Shown here piece after piece: positions 49,851 to 61,664 of a stretch of 64,000 bases of DNA. The notes under the pieces are model-generated. The model did no database searches. It was not told where the DNA came from and worked only from the letters and a program-made list of their open reading frames with translations. The position numbers and the translations under genes are program-made. Origin of the DNA: Hydractinia symbiolongicarpus (Eukaryota > Cnidaria > Hydrozoa > Anthoathecata > Hydractiniidae); contig NC_079883.1 of assembly GCF_029227915.1 (NCBI RefSeq), positions 12,524,001 through 12,588,000 on the forward strand, read 5' to 3'. Within the stretch, counting starts at the first letter, position 1, and each line of letters starts with the position of its first letter.

Positions 49851-49970
49851 GTCTACGGCCATACCACGATGAACACACCCGTTCTCGTCTGATCACGGAA
49901 GTTAAGCATCGTCGGGCCGGGATAGTACTTGGATGGGGGACCGCCTGGGAACTCCCGGTGTCGTAGGCTT
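49851..49970 (+). rRNA. 5S: 5S rRNA, array copy 72
   Basis: Consensus gene; duplicate of copy 66. Confidence 0.95.
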
Positions 49971-50475
49971 TTCATTTTCATTTGTTGCCTTTTCATTTCA
50001 ATGTCGCTGTGATATATTTCTTGTTATAACAATTAAGGAACGTGGCGGTTGTTGAAAATGTTTCCTATGACATTTTCCTACGACATTTTCAGGTGATAGT
50101 ACGAGAAAAAAGAGCTTTCAAATGTATACAAACTCGATCTATTGCCGATCATCCAATAACCCTGACGGAATGGCAAATAAAATAAAATTCCGCCGCCTTC
50201 CGAGGACTTATATCGCAATCACGTTTCGTAACAGCCAAGCGAGGTTTTACCTTAGCGTTTAAGTCACCACCGACATTTGGCCGCGCAACTATTCTAAGCT
50301 CATTCATTTTGACTTAAGGAGGGGGTGAGCGCGGACGCAGGCCCCCACTACCAGAAATTGTACGGTCGAGTTACTGACGTTTGCAGTAATCGCAGAGGTC
50401 AGTAACTCAAAGAAATTAAATAGAAAAATTTGATCACAACGTCAAAATAAATTGCACGTATTTGCCCCTACTAAT

Positions 50476-50595
50476 GTCTACGGCCATACCACGATGAACA
50501 CACCCGTTCTCGTCTGATCACGGAAGTTAAGCATCGTCGGGCCGGGATAGTACTTGGATGGGGGACCGCCTGGGAACTCCCGGTGTCGTAGGCTT
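50476..50595 (+). rRNA. 5S: 5S rRNA, array copy 73
   Basis: Consensus gene; duplicate of copy 67. Confidence 0.95.
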
Positions 50596-51100
50596 TTCAT
50601 TTTCATTTGTTGCCTTTTCATTTCAATGGCGCTGTGATATATTTCTTGTTATAACAATTAAGGAACGTGGCGGTTGTTGAAAGTGTTTCCTATGACATTT
50701 TCCTACGACATTTTCAGGTGATAGTACGAGAAAAAAGAGCTTTCAAATGCATACAAACTCGATCTATTGCCGATCATCCAATAACCCTGACGGAATGGCA
50801 AATAAAATAAAATTCCGCCGCCTTCCGAGGACTTATATCGCAATCACGTTTCGTAACAGCCAAGCGAGGTTTTACCTTAGCGTTTAAGTCACCACCGACA
50901 TTTGGCCGCGCAGCAATTCTAAGCTCATTCATTTTGACTTAAGGAGGGGGCGAGCGCGGACGCAGGCCCCCACTACCAGAAATTGTACGGTCGAGTTACT
51001 GACGTTTGCAGTAATCGCAGAGGTCAGTAACTCAAAGAAATTAAATAAAAAAATTTGATCACAACGTCAAAATAAATTGCACGTATTTGCCCCTACTAAT

Positions 51101-51220
51101 GTCTATGGCCATACCACGATGAACACACCCGTTCTCGTCTGATCACGGAAGTTAAGCATCGTCTGGCCGGGATAGTACTTGGATGGGGGACCGCCTGGGA
51201 ACTCCCGGTGTCGTAGGCTT
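51101..51220 (+). rRNA. 5S: 5S rRNA, array copy 74
   Basis: Variants C6T and G64T; duplicate of copy 68. Confidence 0.93.
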
Positions 51221-51724
51221 TTCATTTTCATTTGTTGCCTTTTCATTTCAATGGCGCTGTGATATATTTCTTGTTATAACAATTAAGGAACGTGGCGGTT
51301 GTTGAAAGTGTTTCCTATGTAATTTTCCTACGACATTTTCAGGTGATAGTACGAGAAAAAAGAGCTTTCAACTGCATACAAACTCGATCTATTGCCGATC
51401 AACCAATAACCCTGACGGAATGGCAAATAAAATAAATTTCCGCCGCCTTCCGAGGACTTATATCGCAATCACGTTTCGTAACAGCCAAGTGAGGTTTTAC
51501 CTTAGCGTTTAAGTCACCACCGACATTTGGCCGCGCAACTATTCTAAGCTCATTCATTTTGACTTAAGGAGGGGGCGAGCGCGGACGCAGGCTCCCACTA
51601 CCAGATATGTACGGTCGAGTTACTGACGTTTGCAGTAATCGCAGAGGTCAGTAACTCAAAGAAATTAAATAAAAAAATTTGATCACAACGTCAAAATAAA
51701 TTGCACGTATTTGCCCCTACTAAT

Positions 51725-51844
51725 GTCTACGGCCATACCACGATGAACACACCCGTTCTCGTCTGATCAGGGAAGTTAAGCATCGTCGGGCCGGGATAGT
51801 ACTTGGATGGGGGACCGCCTGGGAACTCCCGGTGTCGTAGGCTT
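51725..51844 (+). rRNA. 5S: 5S rRNA, array copy 75
   Basis: Variant C46G; duplicate of copy 69. Confidence 0.94.
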
Positions 51845-52349
51845 TTCATTTTTATTTGTTGCCTTTTCATTTCAATGGCGCTGTGATATATTTCTTGTTA
51901 TAACAATTAAGGAACGTGGCGGTTGTTGAAAGTGTTTCCTATGACATTTTCCTACGACATTTTCAGGTGATAGTACGAGAAAAAAGAGCTTTCAAATGCA
52001 TACAAACTCGATCTATTGCCGATCATCCAATAACCCTGACGGAATGGCAAATAAAATAAAATTCCGCCGCCTTCCGAGGACTTATATCGCAATCACGTTT
52101 CGTAACAGCCAAGCGAGGTTTTACCTTAGCGTTTAAGTCACCACCGACATTTGGCCGCGCAACTATTCTAAGCTCATTCATTTTGACTTAAGGAGGGGGC
52201 GAGCGCGGACGCAGGCCCCCACTACCAGAAATTGTACGGTCGAGTTACTGACGTTTGCAGTAATCGCAGAGGTCAGTAACTCAAAGAAATTAAATAAAAA
52301 AATTTGATCACAACGTCAAAATAAATTGCACGTATTTGACCCTACTAAT

Positions 52350-52469
52350 GTCTATGGCCATACCACGATGAACACACCCGTTCTCGTCTGATCACGGAAG
52401 TTAAGCATCGTCGGGCCGGGATAGTACTTGGATGGGGGACCGCCTGGGAACTCCCGCTGTCGTAGGCTT
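52350..52469 (+). rRNA. 5S: 5S rRNA, array copy 76
   Basis: Variants C6T and G108C, with the CTTCTC terminator variant. Confidence 0.93.
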
Positions 52470-52974
52470 CTCATTTTCATTTGTTGCCTTTTCATTTCAA
52501 TGGCGCTGTGATATATTTCTTGTTATAACAATTAAGGAACGTGGCGGTTGTTGAAAGTGTTTCCTATGTAATTTTCCTACGACATTTTCAGGTGATAGTA
52601 CGAGAAAAAATAGCTTCCAAATGCATACAAACTCGATCTATTGCCGATCATCCAATAACCCTGACGGAATGGCAAATAAAATAAAATTCCGCCGCCTTCC
52701 GAGGACTTATATCGCAATCACGTTTCGTAACAGCCAAGCGAGGTTTTACCTTAGCGTTTAAGTCACCACCGACATTTGGCCGCGCAACTATTCTAAGCTC
52801 ATTCATTTTGACTTAAGGAGGGGGCGAGCGCGGACGCAGGCCCCCACTACCAGAAATTGTACGGTCGAGTTACTGACGTTTGCAGTAATCGCAGAGGTCA
52901 GTAACTCAAAGAAATTAAATAAAAAAATTTGATCACAACGTCAAAATAAATTGCACGTATTTGACCCTACTAAT

Positions 52975-53094
52975 GTCTATGGCCATACCACGATGAACAC
53001 ACCCGTTCTCGTCTGATCACGGAAGTTAAGCATCGTCGGGCCGGGATAGTACTTGGATGGGGGACCGCCTGGGAACTCCCGCTGTCGTAGGCTT
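52975..53094 (+). rRNA. 5S: 5S rRNA, array copy 77
   Basis: Same variants as copy 76; the two whole units appear to be a recent tandem duplicate. Confidence 0.93.
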
Positions 53095-53599
53095 CTCATT
53101 TTCATTTGTTGCCTTTTCATTTCAATGGCGCTGTGATATATTTCTTGTTATAACAATTAAGGAACGTGGCGGTTGTTGAAAGTGTTTCCTATGTAATTTT
53201 CCTACGACATTTTCAGGTGATAGTACGAGAAAAAATAGCTTCCAAATGCATACAAACTCGATCTATTGCCGATCATCCAATAACCCTGACGGAATGGCAA
53301 ATAAAATAAAATTCCGCCGCCTTCCGAGGACTTATATCGCAATCACGTTTCGTAACAGCCAAGCGAGGTTTTACCTTAGCGTTTAAGTCACCACCGACAT
53401 TTGGCCGCGCAACTATTCTAAGCTCATTCATTTTGACTTAAGGAGGGGGCGAGCGCGGACGCAGGCCCCCACTACCAGAAATTGTACGGTCGAGTTACTG
53501 ACGTTTGCAGTAATCGCAGAGGTCAGTAACTCAAAGAAATTAAATAAAAAAATTTGATCACAACGTCAAAATAAATTGCACGTATTTGCCCCTACTAAT

Positions 53600-53719
53600 G
53601 TCTACGGCCATACCACGATGAACACACCCGTTCTCGTCTGATCACGGAAGTTAAGCATCGTCGGGCCGGGATAGTACTTGGATGGGGGACCGCCTGGGAA
53701 CTCCCGGTGTCGTAGGCTT
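53600..53719 (+). rRNA. 5S: 5S rRNA, array copy 78
   Basis: Consensus sequence. Confidence 0.95.
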
Positions 53720-54224
53720 TTCATTTTCATTTGTTGCCTTTTCATTTCAATGGCGCTGTGATATATTTCTTGTTATAACAATTAAGGAACGTGGCGGTTG
53801 TTGAAAGTGTTTCCTATGACATTTTCCTACGACATTTTCAGGTGATAGTACGAGAAAAAAGAGCTTTCAAATGCATACAAACTCGATCTATTGCCGATCA
53901 TCCAATAACCCTGACGGAATGGCAAATAAAATAAAATTCAGCCGCCTTCCCAGGACTTATATCGCAATCACGTTTCGTAACAGCCAAGCGAGGTTTTACC
54001 TTAGCGTTTAAGTCACCACCGACATTTGGCCGCGCAACTATTCTAAGCTCATTCATTTTGACTTAAGGAGGGGGCGAGCGCGGACGCAGGCCCCCACTAC
54101 CAGAAATTGTACGGTCGAGTTACTGACGTTTGCAGTAATCGCAGAGGTCAGTAACTCAAAGAAATTAAATAAAAAAATTTGATCACAACGTCAAAATAAA
54201 TTGCACGTATTTGCCCCTACTAAT

Positions 54225-54344
54225 GTCTACGGCCATACCACGATGAACACACCCGTTCTCGTCTGATCACGGAAGTTAAGCATCGTCGGGCCGGGATAGT
54301 ACTTGGATGGGGGACCGCCTGGGAACTCCCGGTGTCGTAGGCTT
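54225..54344 (+). rRNA. 5S: 5S rRNA, array copy 79
   Basis: Consensus sequence. Confidence 0.95.
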
Positions 54345-54849
54345 TTCATTTTCATTTGTTGCCTTTTCATTTCAATGGCGCTGTGATATATTTCTTGTTA
54401 TAACAATTAAGGAACGTGGCGGTTGTTGAAAGTGTTTCCTATGACATTTTCCTACGACATTTTCAGGTGATAGTACGAGAAAAAAGAGCTTTCAAATGCA
54501 TACAAACTCGATCTATTGCCGATCATCCAATAACCCTGACGGAATGGAAAAAAAAATAAAATTCCGCAGCCTTCCGAGGACTTATATCGCAATCACGTTT
54601 CGTAACAGCCAAGCGAGGTTTTACCTTAGCGTTTAAGTCACCACCGACATTTGGCCGCGCAACTATTCTAAGCTCATTCATTTTGACTTAAGGAGGGGGC
54701 GAGCGCGGACGCAGGCCCCCACTACCAGAAATTGTACGGTCGAGTTACTGACGTTTGCAGTAATCGCAGAGGTCAGTAACTCAAAGAAATTAAATAAAAA
54801 AATTTGATCACAACGTCAAAATAAATTGCACGTATTTGCCCCTACTAAT

Positions 54850-54969
54850 GTCTACGGCCATACCACGATGAACACACCCGTTCTCGTCTGATCACGGAAG
54901 TTAAGCATCGTCGGGCCGGGATAGTACTTGGATGGGGGACCGCCTGGGAACTCCCGGTGTCGTAGGCTT
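54850..54969 (+). rRNA. 5S: 5S rRNA, array copy 80
   Basis: Consensus sequence. Confidence 0.95.
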
Positions 54970-55474
54970 TTCATTTTCATTTGTTGCCTTTTCATTTCAA
55001 TGGCGCTGTGATATATTTCTTGTTATAACAATTAAGGAACGTGGCGGTTGTTGAAAGTGTTTCCTATGACATTTTCCTACGACATTTTCAGGTGAAAGTA
55101 CGAGAAAAAAGAGCTTTCAAATGCATACAAACTCGATCTATTGCCGATCATCCAATAACCCTGACGGAATGGAAAAAAAAATAAAATTCCGCCGCCTTCC
55201 GAGGACTTATATCGCAATCACGTTTCGTAACAGCCAAGCGAGGTTTTACCTTAGCGTTTAAGTCACCACCGACATTTGGCCGCGCAACTATTCTAAGCTC
55301 ATTCATTTTGACTTAAGGAGGGGGCGAGCGCGGACGCAGGCCCCCACTACCAGAAATTGTACGGTCGAGTTACTGACGTTTGCAGTAATCGCAGAGGTCA
55401 GTAACTCAAAGAAATTAAATAAAAAAATTTGATCACAACGTCAAAATAAATTGCACGTATTTGCCCCTACTAAT

Positions 55475-55593
55475 GTCTACGGCCATACCACGATGAACAC
55501 ACCCGTTCTCGTCTGATCACGGAAGTTAAGCATCGTCGGGCCGGGATAGTATTGGATGGGGGACCGCCTGGGAACTCCCGGTGTCGTAGGCTT
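55475..55593 (+). rRNA. 5S: 5S rRNA, array copy 81 (1-nt deletion)
   Basis: 119 nt. C78 is deleted (GTATTGG for GTACTTGG), at the start of the C box. Confidence 0.9.
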
Positions 55594-56098
55594 TTCATTT
55601 TCATTTGTTGCCTTTTCATTTCAATGGCGCTGTGATATATTTCTTGTTATAACAATTAAGGAACGTGGCGGTTGTTGAAAGTGTTTCCTATGACATTTTC
55701 CTACGACATTTTCAGGTGATAGTACGAGAAAAAGGAGCTTTCAAATGCATACAAACTCGATCTATTGCCGATCATCCAATAACCCTGACGGAATGGCAAA
55801 TAAAATAAAATTCCGCCGCCTTCCGAGGACTTATATCGAAATCACGTTTCGTAACAGCCAAGCGAGGTTTTACCTTAGCGTTTAAGTCACCACCGACATT
55901 TGGCCGCGCAACTATTCTAAGCTCATTCATTTTGACTTAAGGAGGGGGCGAGCGCGGACGCAGGCCCCCACTACCAGAAATTGTACGGTCGAGTTACTGA
56001 CGTTTGCAGTAATCGCAGAGGGCAGTAACTCAAAGAAATTAAATAAAAAAATTTGATCACAACGTCAAAATAAATTGCACGTATTTGCCCCTACTAAT

Positions 56099-56218
56099 GT
56101 CTACGGCCATACCACGATGAACACACCCGTTCTCGTCTGATCACGGAAGTTAAGCATCGTCGGGCCGGGATAGTACTTGGATGGGGGACCGCCTGGGAAC
56201 TCCCGGTGTCGTAGGCTT
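56099..56218 (+). rRNA. 5S: 5S rRNA, array copy 82
   Basis: Consensus gene; first unit of a duplicated trimer. Confidence 0.95.
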
Positions 56219-56723
56219 TTCATTTTCATTTACTGCCTTTTCATTGCAATGGCGCTGTGATATATTTCTTGTTATAACAATTAAGGAACGTGGCGGTTGT
56301 TGAAAGTGTTTCCTATGACATTTTCCTACGACATTTTCAGGTGATAGTACGAGAAAAAAGAGCTTTCAAATGCATACAAACTCGATCTATTGCCGATCAT
56401 CCAATAACCCTGACGGAATGGCAAATAAAATAAAATTCCGCCGCCTTCCGAGGACTTATATCGCAATCACGTTTCGTAACAGCCAAGCGAGGTTTTACCT
56501 TAGCGTTTAAGTCACCACCGACATTTGGCCGCGCAACTATTCTAAGCTCATTCATTTTGACTTAAGGAGGGGGCGAGCGCGGACGCAGGCCCCCACTACC
56601 AGAAATTGTACGGTCGAGTTACTGACGTTTGCAGTAATCGCAGAGGTCAGTAACTCAAAGAAATTAAATAAAAAAATTTGATCACAACGTCAAAATAAAT
56701 TGCACGTATTTGCCCCTACTAAT

Positions 56724-56843
56724 GTCTACGGCCATACCACGATGAACACACCCGTTCTCGTCTGATCACGGAAGTTAAGCATCGTCGGGCCGGCATAGTA
56801 CTTGGATGGGGGACCGCCTGGGAACTCCCGGTGTCGTAGGCTT
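56724..56843 (+). rRNA. 5S: 5S rRNA, array copy 83
   Basis: Variant G71C. Confidence 0.94.
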
Positions 56844-57349
56844 TTCATTTTCATTTACTGCCTTTTCATTTCAATGGCGCTGTGATATATTTCTTGTTAT
56901 AACAATTAAGGAACGTGGCGGTTGTTGAAAGTGTTTCCTATGACATTTTCCTACGACATTTTCAGGTGATAGTACGAGAAAAAAGAGCTTTCAAATGCAT
57001 ACAAACTCGATCTATTGCCGATCATCCAATAACCCTGACGGAATGGCAAATAAAATAAAATTCCGCCGCCTTCCGAGGACTTATATTGCAATCACGTTTC
57101 GTAACAGTCAAGCGAGGTTTTACCTTAGCGTTTAAGTCACCACCGACATTTGGCCGCGCAACTATTCTAAGCTCATTCATTTTGACTTAAAGAGGGGGAC
57201 GAGCGCGGACGCAGGCCCCCACTACCAGAAATTGTACGGTCGAGTTACTGACGTTTGCAGTAATCGCAGAGGTCAGTAACTCAAAGAAATTAAATAAAAA
57301 AATTTGATCACAACGTCAAAATAAATTGCACGTATTTGCCCCTACTAAT

Positions 57350-57469
57350 GTCTACGGCCATACCACGATGAACACACCCGTTTTCGTCTGATCACGGAAG
57401 TTAAGCATCGTCGGGCCGGGATAGTACTTGGATGGGGGACCGCCTGGGAACTCCCAGTGTCGTAGGCTT
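57350..57469 (+). rRNA. 5S: 5S rRNA, array copy 84
   Basis: Variants C34T and G107A. Confidence 0.93.
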
Positions 57470-57974
57470 TTCATTTTCATTTGTTGCCTTTTCATTTCAA
57501 TGGCGCTGTGATATATTTCTTGTTATAACAATTAAGGAACGTGGCGGTTGTTGAAAGTGTTTCCCATGACATTTTCCTACGACATTTTCAGGTGATAGTA
57601 CGAGAAAAAAGAGCTTTCAAATGCATACAAACTCGGTCTATTGCCGATCATCCAATAACCCTGACGGAATGGCAAATAAAATAAAATTCCGCCGCCTTCC
57701 GAGGACTTATATCGCAATCACGTTTCGTAACAGCCAAGCGAGGTTTTACCTTAGCGTTTAAGTCACCACCGACATTTGGCCGCGCAACTATTCTAAGCTC
57801 ATTCATTTTGACTTAAGGAGGGGGCGAGCGCGGACGCAGGCCCCCACTACCAGAAATTGTACGGTCGAGTTACTGACGTTTGCAGTAATCGCAGAGGTCA
57901 GTAACTCAAAGAAATTAAATAAAAAAATTTGATCACAACGTCAAAATAAATTGCACGTATTTGCCCCTACTAAT

Positions 57975-58094
57975 GTCTACGGCCATACCACGATGAACAC
58001 ACCCGTTCTCGTCTGATCACGGAAGTTAAGCATCGTCGGGCCGGGATAGTACTTGGATGGGGGACCGCCTGGGAACTCCCGGTGTCGTAGGCTT
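57975..58094 (+). rRNA. 5S: 5S rRNA, array copy 85
   Basis: Consensus gene; duplicate of copy 82. Confidence 0.95.
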
Positions 58095-58599
58095 TTCATT
58101 TTCATTTACTGCCTTTTCATTGCAATGGCGCTGTGATATATTTCTTGTTATAACAATTAAGGAACGTGGCGGTTGTTGAAAGTGTTTCCTATGACATTTT
58201 CCTACGACATTTTCAGGTGATAGTACGAGAAAAAAGAGCTTTCAAATGCATACAAACTCGATCTATTGCCGATCATCCAATAACCCTGACGGAATGGCAA
58301 ATAAAATAAAATTCCGCCGCCTTCCGAGGACTTATATCGCAATCACGTTTCGTAACAGCCAAGCGAGGTTTTACCTTAGCGTTTAAGTCACCACCGACAT
58401 TTGGCCGCGCAACTATTCTAAGCTCATTCATTTTGACTTAAGGAGGGGGCGAGCGCGGACGCAGGCCCCCACTACCAGAAATTGTACGGTCGAGTTACTG
58501 ACGTTTGCAGTAATCGCAGAGGTCAGTAACTCAAAGAAATTAAATAAAAAAATTTGATCACAACGTCAAAATAAATTGCACGTATTTGCCCCTACTAAT

Positions 58600-58719
58600 G
58601 TGTACGGCCATACCACGGTGAACACACCCGTTCTCGTCTGATCACGGAAGTTAAGCATCGTCGGGCCGGCATAGTACTTGGATGGGGGACCGCCTGGGAA
58701 CTCCCGGTGTCGTAGGCTT
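58600..58719 (+). rRNA. 5S: 5S rRNA, array copy 86
   Basis: Variants C3G, A19G and G71C; duplicate of copy 83 with two new changes. Confidence 0.92.
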
Positions 58720-59225
58720 TTCATTTTCATTTACTGCCTTTTCATTTCAATGGCGCTGTGATATATTTCTTGTTATAACAATTAAGGAACGTGGCGGTTG
58801 TTGAAAGTGTTTCCTATGACATTTTCCTACGACATTTTCAGGTGATAGTACGAGAAAAAAGAGCTTTCAAATGCATACAAACTCGATCTATTGCCGATCA
58901 TCCAATAACCCTGACGGAATGGCAAATAAAATAAAATTCCGCCGCCTTCCGAGGACTTATATTGCAATCACGTTTCGTAACAGTCAAGCGAGGTTTTACC
59001 TTAGCGTTTAAGTCACCACCGACATTTGGCCGCGCAACTATTCTAAGCTCATTCATTTTGACTTAAAGAGGGGGACGAGCGCGGACGCAGGCCCCCACTA
59101 CCAGAAATTGTACGGTCGAGTTACTGACGTTTGCAGTAATCGCAGAGGTCAGTAACTCAAAGAAATTAAATAAAAAAATTTGATCACAACGTCAAAATAA
59201 ATTGCACGTATTTGCCCCTACTAAT

Positions 59226-59345
59226 GTCTACGGCCATACCACGATGAACACACCCGTTTTCGTCTGATAACGGAAGTTAAGCATCGTCGGGCCGGGATAG
59301 TACTTGGATGGGGGACCGCCTGGGAACTCCCAGTGTCGTAGGCTT
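59226..59345 (+). rRNA. 5S: 5S rRNA, array copy 87 (spacer holds the LINE)
   Basis: Variants C34T, C44A and G107A; duplicate of copy 84. The LINE starts 275 bp after its end. Confidence 0.92.
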
Positions 59346-59621
59346 TTCATTTTCATTTGTTGCCTTTTCATTTCAATGGCGCTGTGATATATTTCTTGTT
59401 ATAACAATTAAGGAACGTGGCGGTTGTTGAAAGTGTTTCCCATGACATTTTCCTACGACATTTTCAGGTGATAGTACGAGAAAAAAGAGCTTTCAAATGC
59501 ATACAAACTCGGTCTATTGCCGATCATCCAATAACCCTGACGGAATGGCAAATAAAATAAAATTCCGCCGCCTTCCGAGGACTTATATCGCAATCACGTT
59601 TCGTAACAGCCAAGCGAGGTC

Positions 59622-61514
59622 AAATTTACTTACTATTCAAACCTTAATACTAAGAAGATAACAGATAACAAATGTTTTTGGCGTACTGTGAAGCCATTTG
59701 TCAGTGATGATTCATCAAACCAAAAGAAAATCATTCTTATCGAAAATGATTGTATTATCTCGAGTGATGAAGACATAGCAAATATCTTCAACTCTTATTT
59801 TCAAAAGGTTGTCAGTTCATTGAAGTTATATCGATGGCCTGATGTTTCAACAGATTCACATGATTACGTTCTGAATGCTATTTATAAATACGAATTACAT
59901 CCGAGTATCCAAAAAATCAATGAGAGATATAACCATATTGCGAGATTCGAATTTAGTCCAACAACGGGAAGTGAAATGTGGGAAGAAATGAAGAAATTAG
60001 ATGAATCCAAATCAAATGTTGCTGGTGATATTCCGAGTAGAATTTTGAAAGATTATTATAGTTTATATTATGAAAGTCTCGTTAGCATATTTAACAACAC
60101 CGTTATTAAGGATTCTGAATTTCCAAATGAGTTAAAATGTGCCGAAGTCTGTCCAATTTTTAAAAAAGGCGATCCATCAGCTAAAGAAAATTTTCGACCT
60201 ATAAGTATTTTGCCTGTGGTCTCTAAAATATTTGAAAAGCTTCTATATAAACAACTTATGGGTTTTTTCTGTGATAAACTATCTCCGTATTTATGTGGTT
60301 TCCGAAAGGGCTTTAGTACTCAACAATCTCTCTTGCGTATGTTCTCGAAAGTGCGAGGAGCATTAGATGCCAAACAAAAAGTTGGAGCTATCTTTATGGA
60401 TCTATCAAAAGCCTTTGACTGTATTAGCCATGATCTTCTCATAGCGAAGTTATATGCCTATGGTTTAAGTTTTTCGGCTTTAAAACTTGTGGCTAGCTAT
60501 CTGAAAAATAGGAAGCAACGTATCAGACTGGCAAACTCTTTTAGCGAATGGCTTGAAATGACTTTCGGTGTCCCTCAAGGATCTGTGCTAGGACCTCTCC
60601 TTTTCAACATCTTTCTGAATGATTTTTTATCTTTTGTCACCAGCGATATATGCAATTATGCTGACGATAACACGATTTATGTTATAGGAAACTCTGAGGA
60701 AAATATTTTGTACGAGCTTGAAAATGAGATGAGAACTGTCTCAACATGGTTTAGGTTAAACTGCTTACAACTGAATGAAAGGAAGTGTCATTTTATGTTT
60801 TTCGGTAGCAACACACAATGTTTTCTACAAGTTAATATCAATGGAACAGCTGTGCAATGCTCTTCGGAGGAAAAACTTCTTGGTATTACAATTGATAATA
60901 TGTTGACTTTTAGCAAACACGTTAAAGATTTGTGCAAGAAAGCAAGCAATAAATTAAATGCTCTTGTTAGATTATCACCGTATATGGATCAACAAAAATT
61001 ATATCTCATATTAAATTCTTTTATTTTATCTCAGTTTGGTTACTGTCCTTTACTTTGGATGTTTTGTAACCGTACTACTAACAATTCCATCAATAGAATC
61101 CATAGTAGAGCCCTTCGTGTAATAACTAATGATTATAGCTCTTCATTTCAAGACCTATTGGATAAAACTGGAACTGTTAGTGTACATCACCGTAATTTGA
61201 TTATTTTATTAAAGGAATTATATAAAGTCAAAAATAATACCAATCCTGATATTATGTCCGAAGTATTTATTCTTAACAAAAATAGGTACTCGAATCGTAT
61301 TAATTCAGAGTTTTTTCGAGGTAGAGCACAAACTGTAAAATATGGCTTGGAAACTGTAACCTTCAGAGGACCGCAGCTATGGGCAACTCTACCAAAATCT
61401 ATTCAAGAAGCGCCATGCATTTCAACGTTTGTAAGTTGTCTAAAAAAATGGAAAGGTTTAACTTGTCAGTGTCGTCTTTGTAGATTGTATATTCACAATT
61501 TAGGATACATATAG
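59622..61514 (+). CDS. LINE reverse transcriptase ORF, 5'-truncated
   Basis: RNA-directed DNA polymerase for target-primed reverse transcription. The frame is open from the 5' junction (630 codons). There is no ATG near its start; a GTG at 59688 would give 608 residues, but the true start was lost with the 5' end. Counting from 59688: linker ending IANIFNSYF; KSNVAGDIPSRILK; FRPISILPVVSKIFEKLLY; GFRKGFSTQQSLL; motif A FMDLSKAFDC (Asp238); GVPQGSVLGPLLFNIFLND; catalytic YADD (324-327, 60657-60668); then the thumb and a C-terminal region ending CQCRLCRLYIHNLGYI. No stop or frameshift over more than 1.8 kb means a young insertion. It cannot transpose alone without an endonuclease. Confidence 0.93.
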   Translation, partial: KFTYYSNLNTKKITDNKCFWRTVKPFVSDDSSNQKKIILIENDCIISSDEDIANIFNSYFQKVVSSLKLYRWPDVSTDSHDYVLNAIYKYELHPSIQKINERYNHIARFEFSPTTGSEMWEEMKKLDESKSNVAGDIPSRILKDYYSLYYESLVSIFNNTVIKDSEFPNELKCAEVCPIFKKGDPSAKENFRPISILPVVSKIFEKLLYKQLMGFFCDKLSPYLCGFRKGFSTQQSLLRMFSKVRGALDAKQKVGAIFMDLSKAFDCISHDLLIAKLYAYGLSFSALKLVASYLKNRKQRIRLANSFSEWLEMTFGVPQGSVLGPLLFNIFLNDFLSFVTSDICNYADDNTIYVIGNSEENILYELENEMRTVSTWFRLNCLQLNERKCHFMFFGSNTQCFLQVNINGTAVQCSSEEKLLGITIDNMLTFSKHVKDLCKKASNKLNALVRLSPYMDQQKLYLILNSFILSQFGYCPLLWMFCNRTTNNSINRIHSRALRVITNDYSSSFQDLLDKTGTVSVHHRNLIILLKELYKVKNNTNPDIMSEVFILNKNRYSNRINSEFFRGRAQTVKYGLETVTFRGPQLWATLPKSIQEAPCISTFVSCLKKWKGLTCQCRLCRLYIHNLGYI

Positions 61515-61664
61515 AAATAAGATCACCTTTTGAGGTTAAATTCTTTTTAGTTTATTTATTATTTTTAATTTATATTTGTTAGTTACATGAAGTCGATTTT
61601 AATTAGTCAGTTTTTTTAAATATGACTATTTTTATTGTATTTTCGACAATAAATAATGTGAAAT
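61515..61664 (+). other. LINE 3' UTR
   Basis: About 150 bp of AT-rich sequence between the RT stop and the poly(A) tail, with an AATAAA at 61648-61653. Confidence 0.8.

Larger units (their letters stand above)
44770..52340 (+). repeat. Tandem duplication of a six-unit block (about 3.75 kb)
   Basis: Six consecutive 5S genes with variants C17T+T73A; G21A+G116T; none; none; C6T+G64T; C46G occur at 44852-47976 and again in the same order at 48601-51725, shifted by 3749 bp. Spacer marks agree as well (CCGTCGAG, AAATAGAAAAAT, TATGTAATTTTCC, AACCAATAACC). I noted about eight single-base differences between the halves. Outer limits are approximate. Confidence 0.9.
52350..53599 (+). repeat. Tandem pair of matching 5S units
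   Basis: Two adjacent 625-bp units share C6T and G108C in the gene, the CTTCTC terminator, TATGTAATTTTCC and AAAAAATAGCTTCC in the spacer. I found no difference between them by eye. Confidence 0.85.
41652..59620 (+). repeat. 5S rDNA tandem array, block B (29 gene copies)
   Basis: The same 625-bp unit resumes at AGTAACTC, the base that would follow the end of block A, with a 2-bp AG overlap. It holds 29 5S genes (starts 41727 to 59226) and 28 U1 remnants; the remnant expected before the first gene is replaced by the island. This block is more diverse than block A and contains a six-unit tandem duplication (about 44.8-52.3 kb) and a three-unit duplication (about 56.1-59.6 kb). It is cut at GCGAGGT by the LINE. 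Confidence 0.97.
56099..59620 (+). repeat. Duplicated three-unit block, second half cut by the LINE
   Basis: Units at 56099, 56724 and 57350 match those at 57975, 58600 and 59226 (shift 1876 bp). Shared marks are CATTTACTGCC, CATTGCAATGG, AACAGTCAAGCG, AAAGAGGGGGACG and TTTCCCATG. The LINE interrupts the last unit of the second half, so it inserted after the duplication or was lost from the other copy. Confidence 0.85.

Noticed and set aside
59688-61514. GTG at 59688 as the true start of the LINE protein
   Set aside because: The frame is open back to the 5' truncation point and the upstream residues look like the normal linker before the RT domain, so the start was lost.
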